Source: Lophium mytilinum
Taxonomy: Eukaryota > Ascomycota > Dothideomycetes > Mytilinidiales > Mytilinidiaceae
Length of the DNA stretch: 64,000 nt
NCBI GenBank assembly: GCA_010093605.1
Contig: MU004194.1
Span: 791,793 to 855,792, forward strand
Direction of reading: 5' to 3'
The position numbers were made by a program, and so were the translations under genes. Shown here piece by piece: positions 1 to 13,046 of this stretch (within the stretch, counting starts at the first letter, position 1; every line of letters begins with the position of its first letter). A model generated the notes under the pieces. The model had not been told where the DNA came from. It saw nothing but the letters and a program-made list of their open reading frames with translations, and made no database searches.

Positions 1-777
1 TCCCAAGCCGCTGCGACTTGGCGATTCCAACCGTGGAAAACCTTGATTCTCCGCCAAGAGAGTCCGCCGAGGAGTCTGACGAGCGTCTGCTGGTGGTGAC
101 GGTGACGCCGCTGGCGTGCGCTGGCTGTTCTAAAGCACCACGTCCCTTTCGAACGCGAGCCAGAACTCTCCCAACAACATCCCGATCGCAGATTCACTTG
201 AGCGCCGCTTGATCGTCCTCGCTGTGGCTGGTGTGACGCTATTCCCCACAAGTAGCCCGCAGGTAAACAAGGATCAAACGCCGCCCCGACGTATTTGTGG
301 CTGAGCACCCTCAATCTCCCAGCGCGCTGCCCGTCCGTCCTCCTTTCTTCTCATCAACCTCGCAGGCGCCGACGGTAAGCCTTTCTCTTGTCTTCTAGGC
401 AGCTTCCAAATCATCACTCGGCTGTGTACTATCACAGGGCTGCAGACACTGACCGGCACAGATACCGACAGCCTGAATTCACAGCCTTCTCGACACTGAT
501 AAAAGGCGTCCGTCCGCCCTGCTTTCTGGCCCCCAATCGCCATCGATCCAGCCACTCAACCTCCGACCTTTGTTTCCCCACACCGGAAGCCTTCTTTCGG
601 GTTGCCTTTCGTGAGAAGCCCCTCTTCGGACAAGGCTGAAGTTGCAATCGCGGCTTCAAGGCGCCTGTTGTATCGCGACACCCGTCGGGATCCCATATCG
701 CCATGCGTACGTCGCTCCTCGCCAGCATCCTGTATTCTTCCCAATCGCGGGAAGCATACCGAGAATGCATTAGAACC
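1..777. promoter_or_regulatory. upstream region and 5' leader of the Ca2+/H+ exchanger gene
   Basis: I find no convincing gene here. Open frames on both strands are short, overlap one another and show no recognisable domain. The stretch from about 310 to 700 is pyrimidine-rich in places, as fungal 5' leaders often are. An in-frame ATG at 703 precedes the preferred start at 778, so either could open the exchanger coding region. Confidence 0.4.
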
Positions 778-2783
778 ATGCTCACCTTCAATAATATAGA
801 TTCTGTACGATCAAAAGCCAGGCGCGCCGCCTGGTCTCTCGAGGGAAACACGCCCAATTACAATCCGTTTGCGCGGACGCGGTCAAACGACAGCAGACGT
901 CCAACAGATGAGGAAAACGACCTGGGTAGAGTTCGCTCAGAGACTCATTTGGAGCCTACGATCGTAGAGCAGCGTCGCGCCGAAAGTCGACAGGCCACAG
1001 AGGAATTTCCTGGTCCTCACCATGCTGGCACTGCACCTCCAACATCGGCAACCAGCGAGAAGGCCCCTATGGACATTGGCGCCGACGACAAAGTAACCAA
1101 TGGGGTCCCCAATGGTGAGCCCAGCTCTACATGGGGCACAAGCAAAGAATCCGCGGAGACCAGTGATACTCTGGTTCCCGCCCCGAAGAAGGGGCTCAGA
1201 AACCGGATGAAGTTCAGAAACATACTCCGGAAGAACACTGAAGAGGATGAAGGCGAAGGCCTGGACCGCACAGAAACAGGTGTATCCATAAAATCCGCGA
1301 AGCGTAAGGAGGCATTAGCTCGCAGTATCCCAGCCATGCAACAGTTCAAAGCTGTTGTCTTCGGGTCTTGGATCAATTTGCTCCTCATCATGGTTCCTGT
1401 TGGCTTTGCGGTCAACTATGCGCATCTCAACGGCATAGTCGTGTTTGTTGTAAACTTCATTGCCATTATCCCTCTAGCGGCTATGCTCAGTTACGCGACC
1501 GAGGAGCTTGCGCTTCGTACTGGTGAGACCCTCGGTGGTCTTCTGAATGCATCCTTTGGGTAAGTGTGTCAGCCATCACGCAGGTTTGCACCACTAATAT
1601 CTCGTCCAGAAACGCCGTTGAATTAATCGTCTCCATTCAAGCGCTTTTCAAAGATGAGATCGTCATTGTGAAGACTTCCCTAATTGGAAGTATGCTCTCA
1701 AACTTGCTGCTCGTTCTTGGGATGTGCTTCTTCTGTGGAGGCTTCGACCGGTTGGAACAGTTCTTCAATGTCACCGTCGCCCAAACCGCTGCCAGTCTTT
1801 TGGCTCTTTGCATTGGCAGTCTAATCATCCCGACTGTGTTCCAGTCTATGATACCATGTATGTCGATTCCTCTATTTTTAGTACGCTAGCTGTATTGACC
1901 TCATCTTAGCAAGTGACAGCGACGATAATTTCTTCAGAAACCAGGAGCTTTCCCATGGAACAGCTGTCATCCTTCTCATCATCTATGGTTGCTATCTCTT
2001 CTTCCAACTTAAGACCCATGTCACGATGTACAACGAGCCAAGCCAGAAGGTTGAGAGAAGAAAGACGTCTGGAAAGATCGAGGAGGGCACCAGTAGCCGT
2101 GGAATTGCCACAATTGGTGCCGGCACTGCTGCTTTGGCCGGAGGCTCTGTCAATCAAACGCAACTGGTACAAAATGGAGAGGAGGAGGAAGAAGAGTTTG
2201 AAGAACCCCAGCTGACTCTATTGGGCGCTCTCGTCAGTCTTGCAGCTTCGACCGTTCTGGTTGCCTTCTGTTCCGAATTCATGGTCGACAATATTCAGGC
2301 TATAACAAAGGGTGGCAAGGTCGGCACCGTCTTCGTCGGCCTTATCCTGCTTCCCATAGTCGGAAATGCTGCCGAGCACGCAACTGCAGTCACAGTCGCG
2401 ATCAAGGACAAGATGGATCTCGCCATCGGTGTTGCAGTCGGGTCCAGCATGCAAATCGCCTTGTTGGTCCTCCCGTTTGTCGTGGTTGTTGGCTGGATTG
2501 CCGATAAAACATGCATGACGCTCTACTTTGATACCTTCCAGATTGCAGTTCTCTTCATCACGATCCTGCTCGTGAATTACCTCATCCAGGATGGCAAATC
2601 TCGTAAGTGTTGCGTTCCTTCTGGGCTTGTCCTCGCTAACATGGAATAGACTGGCTCGAGGGAGTTCTACTCATGGCGACGTATATCATCATCGCCATTG
2701 CTGCCTGGTTCTATCCAAGTGACTTTACCAATGACCCCAGGTGTCCTATCAATGCGGATGGCAAAGTCACACCGACTTCTTGA
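778..2783 (+). CDS. VCX1: vacuolar-type Ca2+/H+ exchanger (CAX/VCX1 family)
   Basis: This is a cation/proton antiporter of the CaCA superfamily, expected to load Ca2+ into the vacuole in exchange for protons. Exons are 778-1559, 1610-1857, 1910-2602 and 2650-2783, giving about 618 residues. Both signature repeats are visible: GNAVELIV near residue 261, formed exactly across the first splice, and GNAAEHATAV near residue 495. About ten hydrophobic segments flank a highly acidic central loop (EEEEEFEEP), the usual acidic motif of CAX proteins. The protein is longer than yeast VCX1 because of a roughly 200-residue polar, probably cytosolic N-terminal extension ending in a basic stretch. An in-frame ATG at 703 would add 25 residues. 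I prefer 778 because the conserved-looking leader (SVRSKARRAAW) starts just after it. Family assignment is secure; the exact paralogue is less so. Confidence 0.93.
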
Positions 2784-4995
2784 TACTCGTCTCTTGGTGT
2801 CGCGGCGTTATCTTTGGTAATTGAACATTGCGTAAACCCGATCGGGCTAAATACGCAACGGGGTTGGCGGACGATTTTCCAACAGTTTTTAGTGCGTAGT
2901 TGCTGAGTTCTGTCTTGAGTCTGAACAGTAGCCTGAACGGCGGGTGTCTTAATTTGTTACGAGCGTGTATCAGTAGAATTCATCTAGGCGACTTGGTTTC
3001 TTTTGTTACCGTACACTAAAATACCCCTGCGCACGGTAAGCGTGGGCATTTTGTTTTGTTAGCACTATCAGGCTTAGGGAACAGTAGGCTTTCATTGGGT
3101 TTCTTGGTGGTTTGCTGTCTTTCAACCTGGATAACACTGAAGCTACCAATCATATTTAATCACAATCGAGGCATGCTTTCATGCGTGGATGGGCTCGAGG
3201 TTCCGGACGTGATGTATCAGGTCCGGCTCCTTTAGCCAACGACGTTGTATTGCGTGCTGACAGAGATCCAGTGAAGCAAGCCCAGTCTTGCAGATATCAC
3301 AGCTTACGGAAAGGATTTTGTTGACAGATATGTACGATGTCGAAGAGAGAAGCTCCCTGGATATGTGACGTCACAATTAATGCTCTCTCGACTCACAGTT
3401 TTACAACCCTACTCCCCGTACTTTTCGGCCTCGTTTTCACAATGAACATCATCGAAGGTCATTGCGAAGCGCATAGGTACAGCCAATCCTCTTATATGTC
3501 GCTAGCTACGGCAGTCCTCCGTCGTTGTCAAATCAATCATTCGTCGCTTCTTACGGTCCCTCCGTATCGCCAAACACTGTAAGGTTCGTCGCCATGGGAT
3601 CTGGGACATTTCAAAATGGGAACTCTCCACGGGAACATTGACACCAGGCATTTCTGAAGTTCTGTGCCTGGGTTGCCCGCTGACCTAGTACTACAGGTAA
3701 ATCAATGTATGTTTTCGAACATGCCAAACTTTGCAAGAATATACAATGGCGACGGATACGCTTCGAGAAGCATACGAACCCCGACATCCGAAATTTAACT
3801 CGACAACGACAGGGCTGTCGCATCCCGAAAGGTCCAACCCGAAGCCGCCTTGAGAAGATAGCTCTGTCGTGGAGATGTTCTAAAGTCGTTCAGAGACTTC
3901 TCCTTAGAGTACCAAGGAATTAGGAAACCATCGTCGATGGAGAGCCTAATTTCCCCTAAACAAGACAGCTAGTTAGCTAGGCTGAGAAAACTCTATCATC
4001 TAAGTATGAAGTTATCATCGAATAAATCCAGGACGTGCTAGAGTGTCAAGAGACCAATCTCAAGGACTGAAATCCCGAGACAAGTCGTCGATGTCCGTCC
4101 GGAAAACTTTGCTTCAAGCATATTGGAGTCTCTTTTCGCACCTCATATGAAGCCCCCGGCGGTCCTCACACTATCCTGTTCTGCATCCACCACAAATATC
4201 CTTTCACACAGCACGCTCCTGGGCAGTTCTCAACGACTCTCTGCCATCAGCACACTTTTCGACAATTCCCCATCTCCACGGCATTTTGAACCTCACTTCT
4301 GAGATTCCTCTTCCACTCTCGATCGGGGGGTCCAGGACATTACATCTCACTCTCTCTGCGATATAAAGATATAAAAGACTACCTGCCACACTTCTTCCAT
4401 CCGCTAGCTTCCATCATCAAACACTCCTTCTCCGTCAACTACTTATCTTCCTCAACAACAATTCCTTCATCTTCCTCTCTGACACTATCCTCTTATCTAC
4501 CTCCACTCACAACCTGCCTTTATCTACCAATCCTCTTCCGCGCATGAACGACTCTTGTTCAACCCACCATCTTTCTCCGCCGATACCTTCCTCCATCCAC
4601 TACCTTCCCCCATCACTACCTTCCTCCACCCACTCTACTTTACTTCGACATCCAAGAGCACGATACTCAGGACTGTGAGGGCATCAGTAAGGTAAGCCAC
4701 CTTTCGTGTTCTCGAATTGTCGGGTTTCGTTTTGAATTGCATGCAAGCAACCACTCTCACTACATCTTCGATATCCCTACTCGATCCCCACAGAGCTCAG
4801 TTGTGGTCGCTTCCCTTTGTTGACACCTTCGCCTCACTCTGAATAATTCATCCCCATCCATACTCTCACCATCTTCATGGTCTTCGTTACCTTCACCACG
4901 CAATTTTGGCCTCCTTCACTCACCACTCAATTTAGTGGCTAAACTATTCTTAGCCTCTCGACTCATACTCCACCATCCACTATCCTGCTCCCGAT
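2784..4995. promoter_or_regulatory. intergenic region and promoter/5' leader of the SNF2-RING gene
   Basis: No gene is supported in this 2.2 kb. The first few hundred bases are presumably the 3' end of the exchanger transcript. A TATA-like AT block at 4361-4377 (atataaagatataaaag) is followed by about 600 bases that are strongly pyrimidine-rich, especially 4400-4660, typical of a fungal 5' leader. A possible leader intron runs from a gtaagc donor at 4692 to a cacag acceptor ending at 4793. This is pattern-based only. Confidence 0.4.
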
Positions 4996-7900
4996 ATGCA
5001 GCCTACTCCAGATCATCTGAAGTTGCGAGTCGAGGATGTCGCAGCGACTGGAGCTATGTTCGATTCCATGAACGCTGCCGACGACGATCGCGACACTACC
5101 GTCCCGCCTGACTTTGAGGATGATCAGTTCGATGCCGATGACTATCCATCCGATGAGGAGGCTGAGACACCAAATCCTGGCTTGATGTCCAACCTCGGCG
5201 AATCTGCACCGGCCCTTGGCTCTCAACAAGATATCGCCAAGGAGGACCGAGACGGGGAACTCCAGGAGCGGCCAGCGCGCGATTCCGAGATGCTCGATCA
5301 CGACCACCAGGCCTCCAGCCAGATTACCGAGCTTCCTACCTCCCAGCATCATATCGAAGTCCCCGTTGAGTCGGAGCTCGAAGAACAACCCCATCTGGAG
5401 CGCGAACGAAGTCAGCCGGAACGCGAAGACAGCACTCAGCAGGAAGTCGACGAACACGATGAACGGATGTTCCGGGGAAACGTTCAACGGGAGTTCCAGG
5501 AACAAACTCGGCCAGAACAAGACAGCGAGCTCCCTGTTGATACCACTGAACATGCTGCGACTACCTATGAGCTAGCGACATCTATCTCAACAGCACCCTT
5601 CGTGTCGCAAGATCAAGATGGGGATGTGACTATGACTGAGACCACTCCGGCAGTTGAGCCTGAGAAAGCATCGGTATCTACGCCTAACCTTTTGCTGATG
5701 AGGAATATGGCTCCACCTCCACCGCGACCCTTTGGCGCAGGAACTTCCAGCTATCACCAGTACGACTCAATGCAGTACAATGGACCTGCAGCTATCAGTG
5801 AGGCTCGGGGTTCATTGTCTTCCCTGGATCTCGGAACGAGCATGCTGGGCAACCCACGCAAATCAAGTGCAAACATTCAGGCCCGAGATCTTAGGCCTTC
5901 CCTGGACCTTGGGACAAGCATGTTGAGTACACCTCGCAACCCAGCAGCCAATTTGTCAACGAGGGACAAGTTCATGAAAATTCAGAGAGCTGCAAAAGAG
6001 AGGGCCGCGAAGGTGAAGACTGCGAGTAGGGACTCGGGATCCATGGCTCGACAGGACACGCCTCGCTTCGATGCTACAGGAGATGTCCTTGCTAAAGAGC
6101 GTATAGACGACGAAGATGAGGATCTCTTCGCCCGTACTCGGTAATCTCTGCTACTCATCAAAATGTTCTTCTCAAGCTGACAGCTGCATCAATTAGATTC
6201 ATGCAGCGCAAGGCCCAGATCGAAGAGATCAAGAGGAATCGCGATCTAAGCCTGAGCGAAGACATCGCTTGGATGAAGGCGGTGTCAGCTGAGACCGCTC
6301 GCCTGAACAAGCGCAAGGCCGACAAACTCCGAGAGCAAGAAGACATGATGTCAGGTTTCAACGACGAAGATTCGCTCTTCCTCGCAGAGTCTACGCCGCC
6401 GCGAAACGATATCGAGGAGCGATCATATACAGGCACACAGTTCTCATGGGACAACGACAGCGGCTATGGAGATCACATGGACCCGAATGACCCAGGGTAT
6501 ATATATATCTTTCCCAATGGTAATGATATGTTGCTAACAAGTGCCTTTAGTGAGGGGTCCTCATCAGGACGACGTCGCCAAGCCTCTATTCCGCGGAAGA
6601 CTCCGAAGCCAGACCGCCTCAAGGGCAGTATGGAAAGCATGTTGGTCGGGTTCAAGGCCTTTGAAGATGATGGTCCGAAGAAGAAGAGACAGATGCTTGA
6701 AGCCGCCCAAGCAGCTTTGCCCAAAGGCAGAGGGAGGGCGAAGGGAAAGGCCAAAGCCACCGGCAACACCTCCACTGCCAAAAAAGGCCGCGGTGGTGCC
6801 AAAGCTGGTGGAAAGGTTGCTAAGAAGGCCAAGCCCGTGAAATACACCGGACCGAGTATGACGGATGTTGGAAGTTTGTTCACCAGCAACGTTTTCACGG
6901 ACCAAGAAGGGAACGAGGACCGTTCAGACCAACCGACCTTCGACAAAGGAAGGAAAGATCAAGCCTTGAAGCAACTTATTGCAAGCGTTCCGTTGGAGCA
7001 CCAAAAGTCTGCTCGCGCCGACAAAAAGGTGTTGTTAGCGGCCACGAAGGACTTCACAGGCCACGGCAGCTGCAAACCCGACAATGATGGCAAATGGCTG
7101 GTCAGGGGCATGAAGACATCGCTGAAGAGTTATCAACTTCTCGGAAGCGCTTTCATGCGCCGCCGAGAGACCGCGGCGGAGGAACCCCGTGGAGGCCTGG
7201 TAGCGGATCAAATGGGCTTGGGCAAAACAGTCATGATGTTGGCGAACATCATCAACGGAAAGCCACCAAAAGACAAGAAAGATGGTCGCGCTACCTTGAT
7301 CGTGGCGAGTCCAGCTCTTGTAGAGCAATGGAAAGAAGAGATCAAAGCACATTGCCACCCATGGGCTCACGGTGCTATCATGACCTGGCGCGCTGGCAGT
7401 CGGCTCGACTCTACCGAAGCCCTAAAAGTCATGGATTCGCATGAAATCATCCTCACTACGTACACCGATGTCATGAAATCCTACCCAAAGACGGAGCCAC
7501 CAATTGAGATTACTGATCCAGAGGAAAAGCAGGCATGGTGGATGAACGAGTGGGAAGAGAAGCGAGGCCCTCTTCACCGCATGCGCTTCCTCAGGGTTGT
7601 TCTGGATGAAGCGCAAGCCATCAAGAACCACACCGGCCGTACCTCGATAGCCTGCCGGGGCTTGATGGCTGATCACAAGTGGGCCCTCAGTGGAACGCCT
7701 GTCATGAACGGCATCACGGAGCTCTATCCATACTTCAAGTTCCTGAACGTTCCTCATACAGGGAGTTTCAAGATCTTCAAGCACAATTACTGCAACAAGT
7801 CAGACCCGGATACAACCCAGCGGCTTCTAGTCCGGCTCAATGCATTCATGATCCGGCGCACCCACAAAGACATCATGTTCGGCGCACCGATCCTGAAGCT

Positions 7901-9500
7901 CCCGAAAGCTACACCGATTACTCATTGGTGCGAATTCAACGACATCGAGCGTAGTGTCTATGAAATTGTGAGGAAGAGATTCATTGCTCGGATCAACTCC
8001 TTTGCTGCCGCAGGCCAGCTTGAAAAGAGTTACACCAACATCTTCGTGTAAGTACTCGTCCTTTAGATCTGACACTCGATACTAATCAGTCTGTGTAGAA
8101 TGCTGCTTCGACTGCGCCAGCTCACCGGCCATATACTGACGCTTCAGCTGACCATGCAAGATCTCTTGGAGATGGAAGATATTGAGCGGTTGAAGCAGCT
8201 TACCCAATCTGAGGTGGCTGGTGAGACGGATCGTGGACGCCAGATCGTCTCAATTCGCACTCAACTCACCGCCATGATCAAGAAAACCCGGGAAGCTGAT
8301 AAGAACAAGGCCGCCCCTCGTGATTCTCCGGCTGAATCAAGCGTTCGACGCAGTCTGTCGACCGACGCCGATCTGGCGGACAAGGAGGACCAAGATGAAG
8401 ATGATGAAATGGAGGAGGAGGTTTCTAACGGAGAGGTCAACATTACTACCGGCGGCGGCTTCGGCATGAGATACGAATTCCAACCATACCTCGACACGCT
8501 CACCAGTGGCAAGAGGTGGGAGGCCATCAAGGAAAAAGCCAAGTGCGCCAAATGTCACCAAACACCCATCGACCCGTGGCTCACTGCCTGTTCTCACATC
8601 TACTGCCAGGGCTGCCTCGAGGATCTCCAACTCGAAGCAGCTACCACCGGTAGAGAGCGCGCGGTCTGCTCTCACTGCGCCCAGATGTTCAGTTACTCAG
8701 TCCCATGCAATGACGAAGACGACCGGGAGACCCCAGGCCGCGACAGCTCCCTTGACATGACCGGCGACGAAGATTCAGGCACTAGGAACCGCGTTCGACG
8801 CTCGCGGAAGAACAAGGAAGTCAGGGCTGATAGAGAGACCATTCCAGACGACTGGATCGACATGTGCGGAAATGCTGTGTTGCCGAGTGCCAAAACCCTT
8901 GCTATCAAGGCGCAGGTGCTGAACTGGTTGCATGAGGCACCCGACACGAAGATCATCATCTACACACAGTTCCTTGCCATCATACGCATCCTCACGAAGA
9001 TCTGCCAGGAGGAGAAGTGGGCGTATTGCGAATATCACGGGAGCATGAGTCTCACCGCCAGGAGCAACACTATCAAGACCTTCGCAGAGGACCACGGCAA
9101 GAAGATTCTCCTGGCGTCGCTCAAGTGCGGCGGGCTTGGACTCAACCTGACCATGGCTTCTCGCGTCATTGTGGTTGATCCCTGGTGGAATCACGCTATC
9201 GAGCAGCAGGCCTTCTGCCGTGTCTTCCGTTATGGCCAGGAGTCGAAGACCTATATGACCCGCTTCTGTGTCCGGAACACGGTTGATGAGAAACTGATCA
9301 ATATGCAGGAGCGAAAGACGGCAGAGATTGACGAGGTTATGGAGGATGACGGCAAGACTATGAAGAAGTTGGGCATGAAGGACCTCTTGCGACTTTTTGG
9401 ACCGGTCCGTGAGGCGGAGGATGGAACCCCCTTCATTTTGGTGGACGACCCTCAGAACAATGGATGCGTCGACCCAGAGTACGAGGACGAGGACCTTTGA
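4996..9500 (+). CDS. SNF2-family ATPase with embedded RING finger (Rad5/Rad16/Uls1-like)
   Basis: This is a large nuclear SWI2/SNF2 ATP-dependent DNA translocase with a probable E3 ligase module. Exons are 4996-6140, 6197-8047 and 8099-9500, about 1465 residues. A further stop-free 54-nt intron at 6497-6550 probably removes 18 of these. In order: an acidic, Gln/Glu-rich N-terminus (about 1-380); a basic Lys/Ala/Gly-rich linker; Walker A in DQMGLGKTV (about 719); the DEAQ box in VVLDEAQAIKNH (about 852); then, between the two helicase lobes, a C3HC4 RING beginning CAKC and ending CSHC (about 1148-1190); then the C-terminal helicase motifs with GGLGLNLT and a QAFCRVFRYGQ arginine-finger region. 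This SNF2-RING-HelC order is that of Rad5, Rad16 and Uls1. No HIRAN domain is evident, so it is not clearly Rad5. Subfamily cannot be fixed by eye. Confidence 0.92.
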
Positions 9501-10990
9501 AGCGATCCGCTCGAGGGCATGCGGATGGCAGAGAGGGGTTTGAAGGCCACTAATATGCATATTGATTGCTGCTGAATTACGACCGGGGCATGGTTTCTGT
9601 TTCTGGCGTTTGGGTTTGATTTGCCACTTGTGCCATCAGCTCACGCCGCCTGCGATTTGGACCCTCTGGGGAGTCTTTTTTCAGCAGGCGGAGGGAGCCG
9701 GAGGAGGCTTCAGTGGCTCACTAACTGGCAGGTTTGGGGTTTTTCTCTCTTTTCCTGATGACGGCATCAGATTCGACGGCCTTGGAGATATTTGCTTCGA
9801 TTTCCACTCTCTAGGTAGCTACAAAGAGCTAAATAAAAGTTCCTAAGTCAAACAAGGCCCTTTGCAGTGACATCCAAGCCCAAACTAACCACGCAGTACC
9901 GTGCCGTTGACACCTGTTTGACACCGTCTGGGGTGCCCCAATGAGGCCAGTCAAACGCACGAACTTCCTTTTATCCGACCTAAAAGCCCGTTGACGTGCT
10001 TCAAACGGTGGTATAAGAGTGTAAGAGGCTACCAGACTCTATACGAATCTTGACCAACCATCCATCACCCTTTGTAGAAAGCTCCTTGGACTTCATATCG
10101 GAACGAATGCAGACAACCGTATACATCTGCTTGCCACTGTCAACAGTCCCCTAGTACATTATCAGATATCCGAATGACGCCAAAACTCCCGAAAACCTCG
10201 AATCAGCTAGGGCCATATCCCAATAGCTAACTTATCTTCACGCCGCTCACGGTAACTCAACAAATGACCCATAACGCACCTCCGATGGCACTCATTCTAT
10301 GTCTCAGCACATATCAACACCTGGCTTCTTTTAAATACACCTTTTGACACCGTCTGAAATCCATCAACCCATTATTAGACCACCGAACGAGACGAAAGTG
10401 CCCACATCTGTACATGGACTCGTCATCAACCCGTATGTTGAGTAGAACACCAGCCGGGAAATCGTGAGGATTTTGCGAGCATTGGAGGGAGTATCGTAAC
10501 GCGCTTTCGTGAATAATCTCTGCGAGCTATGTAGGAGATGGGGGTGTTTCGATGGATCATTTGATTTGCAAACAATAGAGGTGTAGCCAATATAAAATTA
10601 GAGACTTAGATGAGTGAAGGTAGTCTACATACCTTGAAGATTATTCGCGCAGTAGATGTAGCCGATCTTGAAAGAGTATACCTGTATTGATTTGAGGGTA
10701 GATTGTCTATCTAAGTGCACTAAATATTGGTAGAGAGCTGAAGAGTTTCTTTCCCGCTCTTTGGGCAATGCGTTTTCTTGTTTGGAATGTTCTCACTCTT
10801 TTATGCAGGGAGAGATGGAAGAGATTCTGGAATACATCGATTTACTCGAAAGGAAAATGCGTTGGCTATGCAGAGATGCCTGGTGAGGACCGCGGAACTG
10901 CTAACCACAACTTCCGCGAAGACAAAATGACTTCGAGAAGGGGGACAGAAGACAACATTTGATTATGATCTAGTCATGTCCCGTAAACAC
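9501..10990. other. intergenic, no gene recognised
   Basis: This is convergent spacing between the SNF2-RING gene and the oxidase on the opposite strand. There is no long or domain-bearing open frame. It holds one 14-base direct repeat (tttgacaccgtctg) at 9917-9930 and 10343-10356, too short to define an element. Confidence 0.45.
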
Positions 10991-12339
10991 CTACAACCTC
11001 GCCTTTTCGCTGACAATGCTCTCCACCAACCTCTCCACCTCCGCCACACTGCCATAACTGCTTTGATACCCCTGCCCAGCATGTCCGTAGCAATGAACAA
11101 CCCAGCTCCCCTCTATCTTCTCCTTCTCGACGCGTGGCCCATCGGTCCGCATCGGCCGCAGCCCTACACCATGGCGGATGACACTGAGCGCCTCGATACC
11201 CTTACCATCCGTAAGTTTGGGGTAAAGCCCTACGCATCGCTTCATGATGCGCACAGCAAGGTTCGGATCCGGCTGCGACTCCCACACATCCTTCTGCAGA
11301 CAGCCACCTAAGATCGTCCCGCCGCCAACTGCACGCTGCATAATGTACGTGATCTCATCGGCGGCATCGTCGGTGCCGGAGAGGCCTCCCATGACGCCGG
11401 GCTCGTTGCGGACGAGCACGATCTGCCCACGGCCTGGAAAGACGGTGGGGTCCATGACGCCGCCTAGCTTACCGGCGGAGAGCCCGGTGCAGTTGATGGT
11501 GATGGAGGCGGGGGTTCCGGAGTGGTGCAGGGCGGCAGCATCACTGATGTGAGAGAGGATGCTGCGTTTGAAGACGACGCCGTTCTTGACGCATTGGCCG
11601 AGGAGCCAAGGGAGGTAGATAGCTGTGTTGATGCAGACTGAGGTAAAGGTGGTGCCGTACTCGCAGCCTGCAGGGCACTCCGAAGAGGGTATGACGCGGA
11701 ACTGGGGAAGATGGTGAGATGAAGTTGAGGCTCTACAAAGGGAGTGCGGTTGGAATGTTGCCTAAGGCTTGAAAGTGTACGAGGAAATGAGAGTGACTGG
11801 ATCATGCTGAGGGAGACAGAAGTGTCGTTGCCTGGTCGGACCGCGTCGTGACTAAAAGCAGGCATGACCAGAATATATCTGCTGCCTAAGAGGCATAATA
11901 CGCAAAAGAAACAACTACTCTGAGAAACTTACGTCAGGTACTGTATTTTTGAACCAAGGGTCTTTCTGCGACATGACAGAGCTCGCATCTTTTGAACGCT
12001 TGTACAGCACCGTAGGTTGATGGTGGATCCCAGCCTCCGGTACATTCTTGGCCAGTCGGTCTAAGTCAGCCCAGGTATCCCGTTCAAAGCGGCATAATGC
12101 TGTCCCAGGCTCGCCGACGGGTAGGTAATTAGCACCAGCCCATGGAGATGCGTACTCGATATCATAGTCGCCGGGCATGTGTTTTGCCACGACGGTGATC
12201 TTGACGTTTGCATGCTTGGAGAGAACCAGGGCGCTTGTGAGGCCTAAGACTCCGGCCCTGGGGGCGCAGGATTCAGATAGATGCCTGATAGAGGATACGA
12301 GGTTGCCTACCCGATAACAGTGATGTTCGTCTCAGCCAT
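10991..12339 (-). CDS. DAO1: FAD-dependent D-amino-acid oxidase, peroxisomal
   Basis: This enzyme oxidatively deaminates D-amino acids to 2-oxo acids, ammonia and H2O2. Exons on the minus strand are 12339-12311, 12257-11933 and 11701-10991, about 354 residues, the normal family size. The N-terminal Rossmann FAD motif VIGAGVLGL is formed across the first splice. Further family landmarks are DIEYASPWAGANY, the INTAIYLPWLLGQC block, the GRGQIVLV strand, and the C-terminal VVHCYGHAGQGYQSSYG flavin-binding signature. The protein ends in ARL, a good type 1 peroxisomal targeting tripeptide, which fits an H2O2-producing enzyme. The second intron (11932-11702, 231 nt) is long for this window. Its removal joins PD to FRV exactly as the family requires. 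A TATA-like block lies about 195 bases upstream of the ATG. Confidence 0.93.
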
Positions 12340-13046
12340 CATGTGATTGGTCTCTATGCACAGAGTCGCTGCACGGTCGAATGATGGCCTAGAAGACTGC
12401 TAGTGACAAAAGCTTGAAGGGTTCTGGGCGAATGGCATGATGAGCTGATAAGTCGATGCCAAAGAAACCCTGAGGGCGGGCACGACACTTCGCGATTGCG
12501 GGCTGTGTAGTATGAAAGTTGCATTTACTAGGATATATATACAGTCTTCTCCCACGTCCGGTGAACCAGCGCTAAAATAACGCCACAAAATTACCGTATA
12601 AGGTACTCTTCCCGGACGCCCTCTAGAGAGGAATAGAGTCTCCTAGCCAATCAGTAGTCAAACCAGCTCAGCAGTAGACCAGAAAAGGACCTTGACCAGG
12701 GTCGACTCAGTTTCCGCGCTAGACCACAGGACGTGGAAAGAGGCTGTACATAGAAGAATTGTTGCTGTCACAGATGGAGGTTTTGAGCGTACGTAATATC
12801 CTTTCTTAACTGCACGTTGTTTCTGGGGACGGGGTCTTCTTATCTACCGAGATAACAGAACAACCATGAGTTTGCGGTGGGGCCACGCCCTACGTGGTAG
12901 ATCCACCTTGCAAGATTAGCCGGGATAGCGTTTGGGAGTATGAAATGTCTTTATTCGTCTTTGCTACCTGGAATTCATGAAACAATGTATATTAGGCTCT
13001 TAGATACTAGTTGCTGTCGTGATCCTGTACCGAGTCTTTACTTCGG
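12340..13046. promoter_or_regulatory. upstream region of the D-amino-acid oxidase gene
   Basis: No gene is supported. A run atatatata at 12533-12541 reads as a TATA-like element for the minus-strand oxidase gene about 195 bases from its ATG. The remainder up to 13046 is presumably the promoter of the oxidase and the 3' flank of the dehydrogenase gene that follows on the same strand. Confidence 0.4.

Noticed and set aside
3337-3582. 81-codon plus-strand frame in the intergenic region
   Set aside because: No domain, no splice context, and composition like surrounding noncoding sequence.
9917-10356. 14-base direct repeat tttgacaccgtctg at 9917 and 10343
   Set aside because: Too short and isolated; no inverted termini, no enclosed gene, and no third copy seen.
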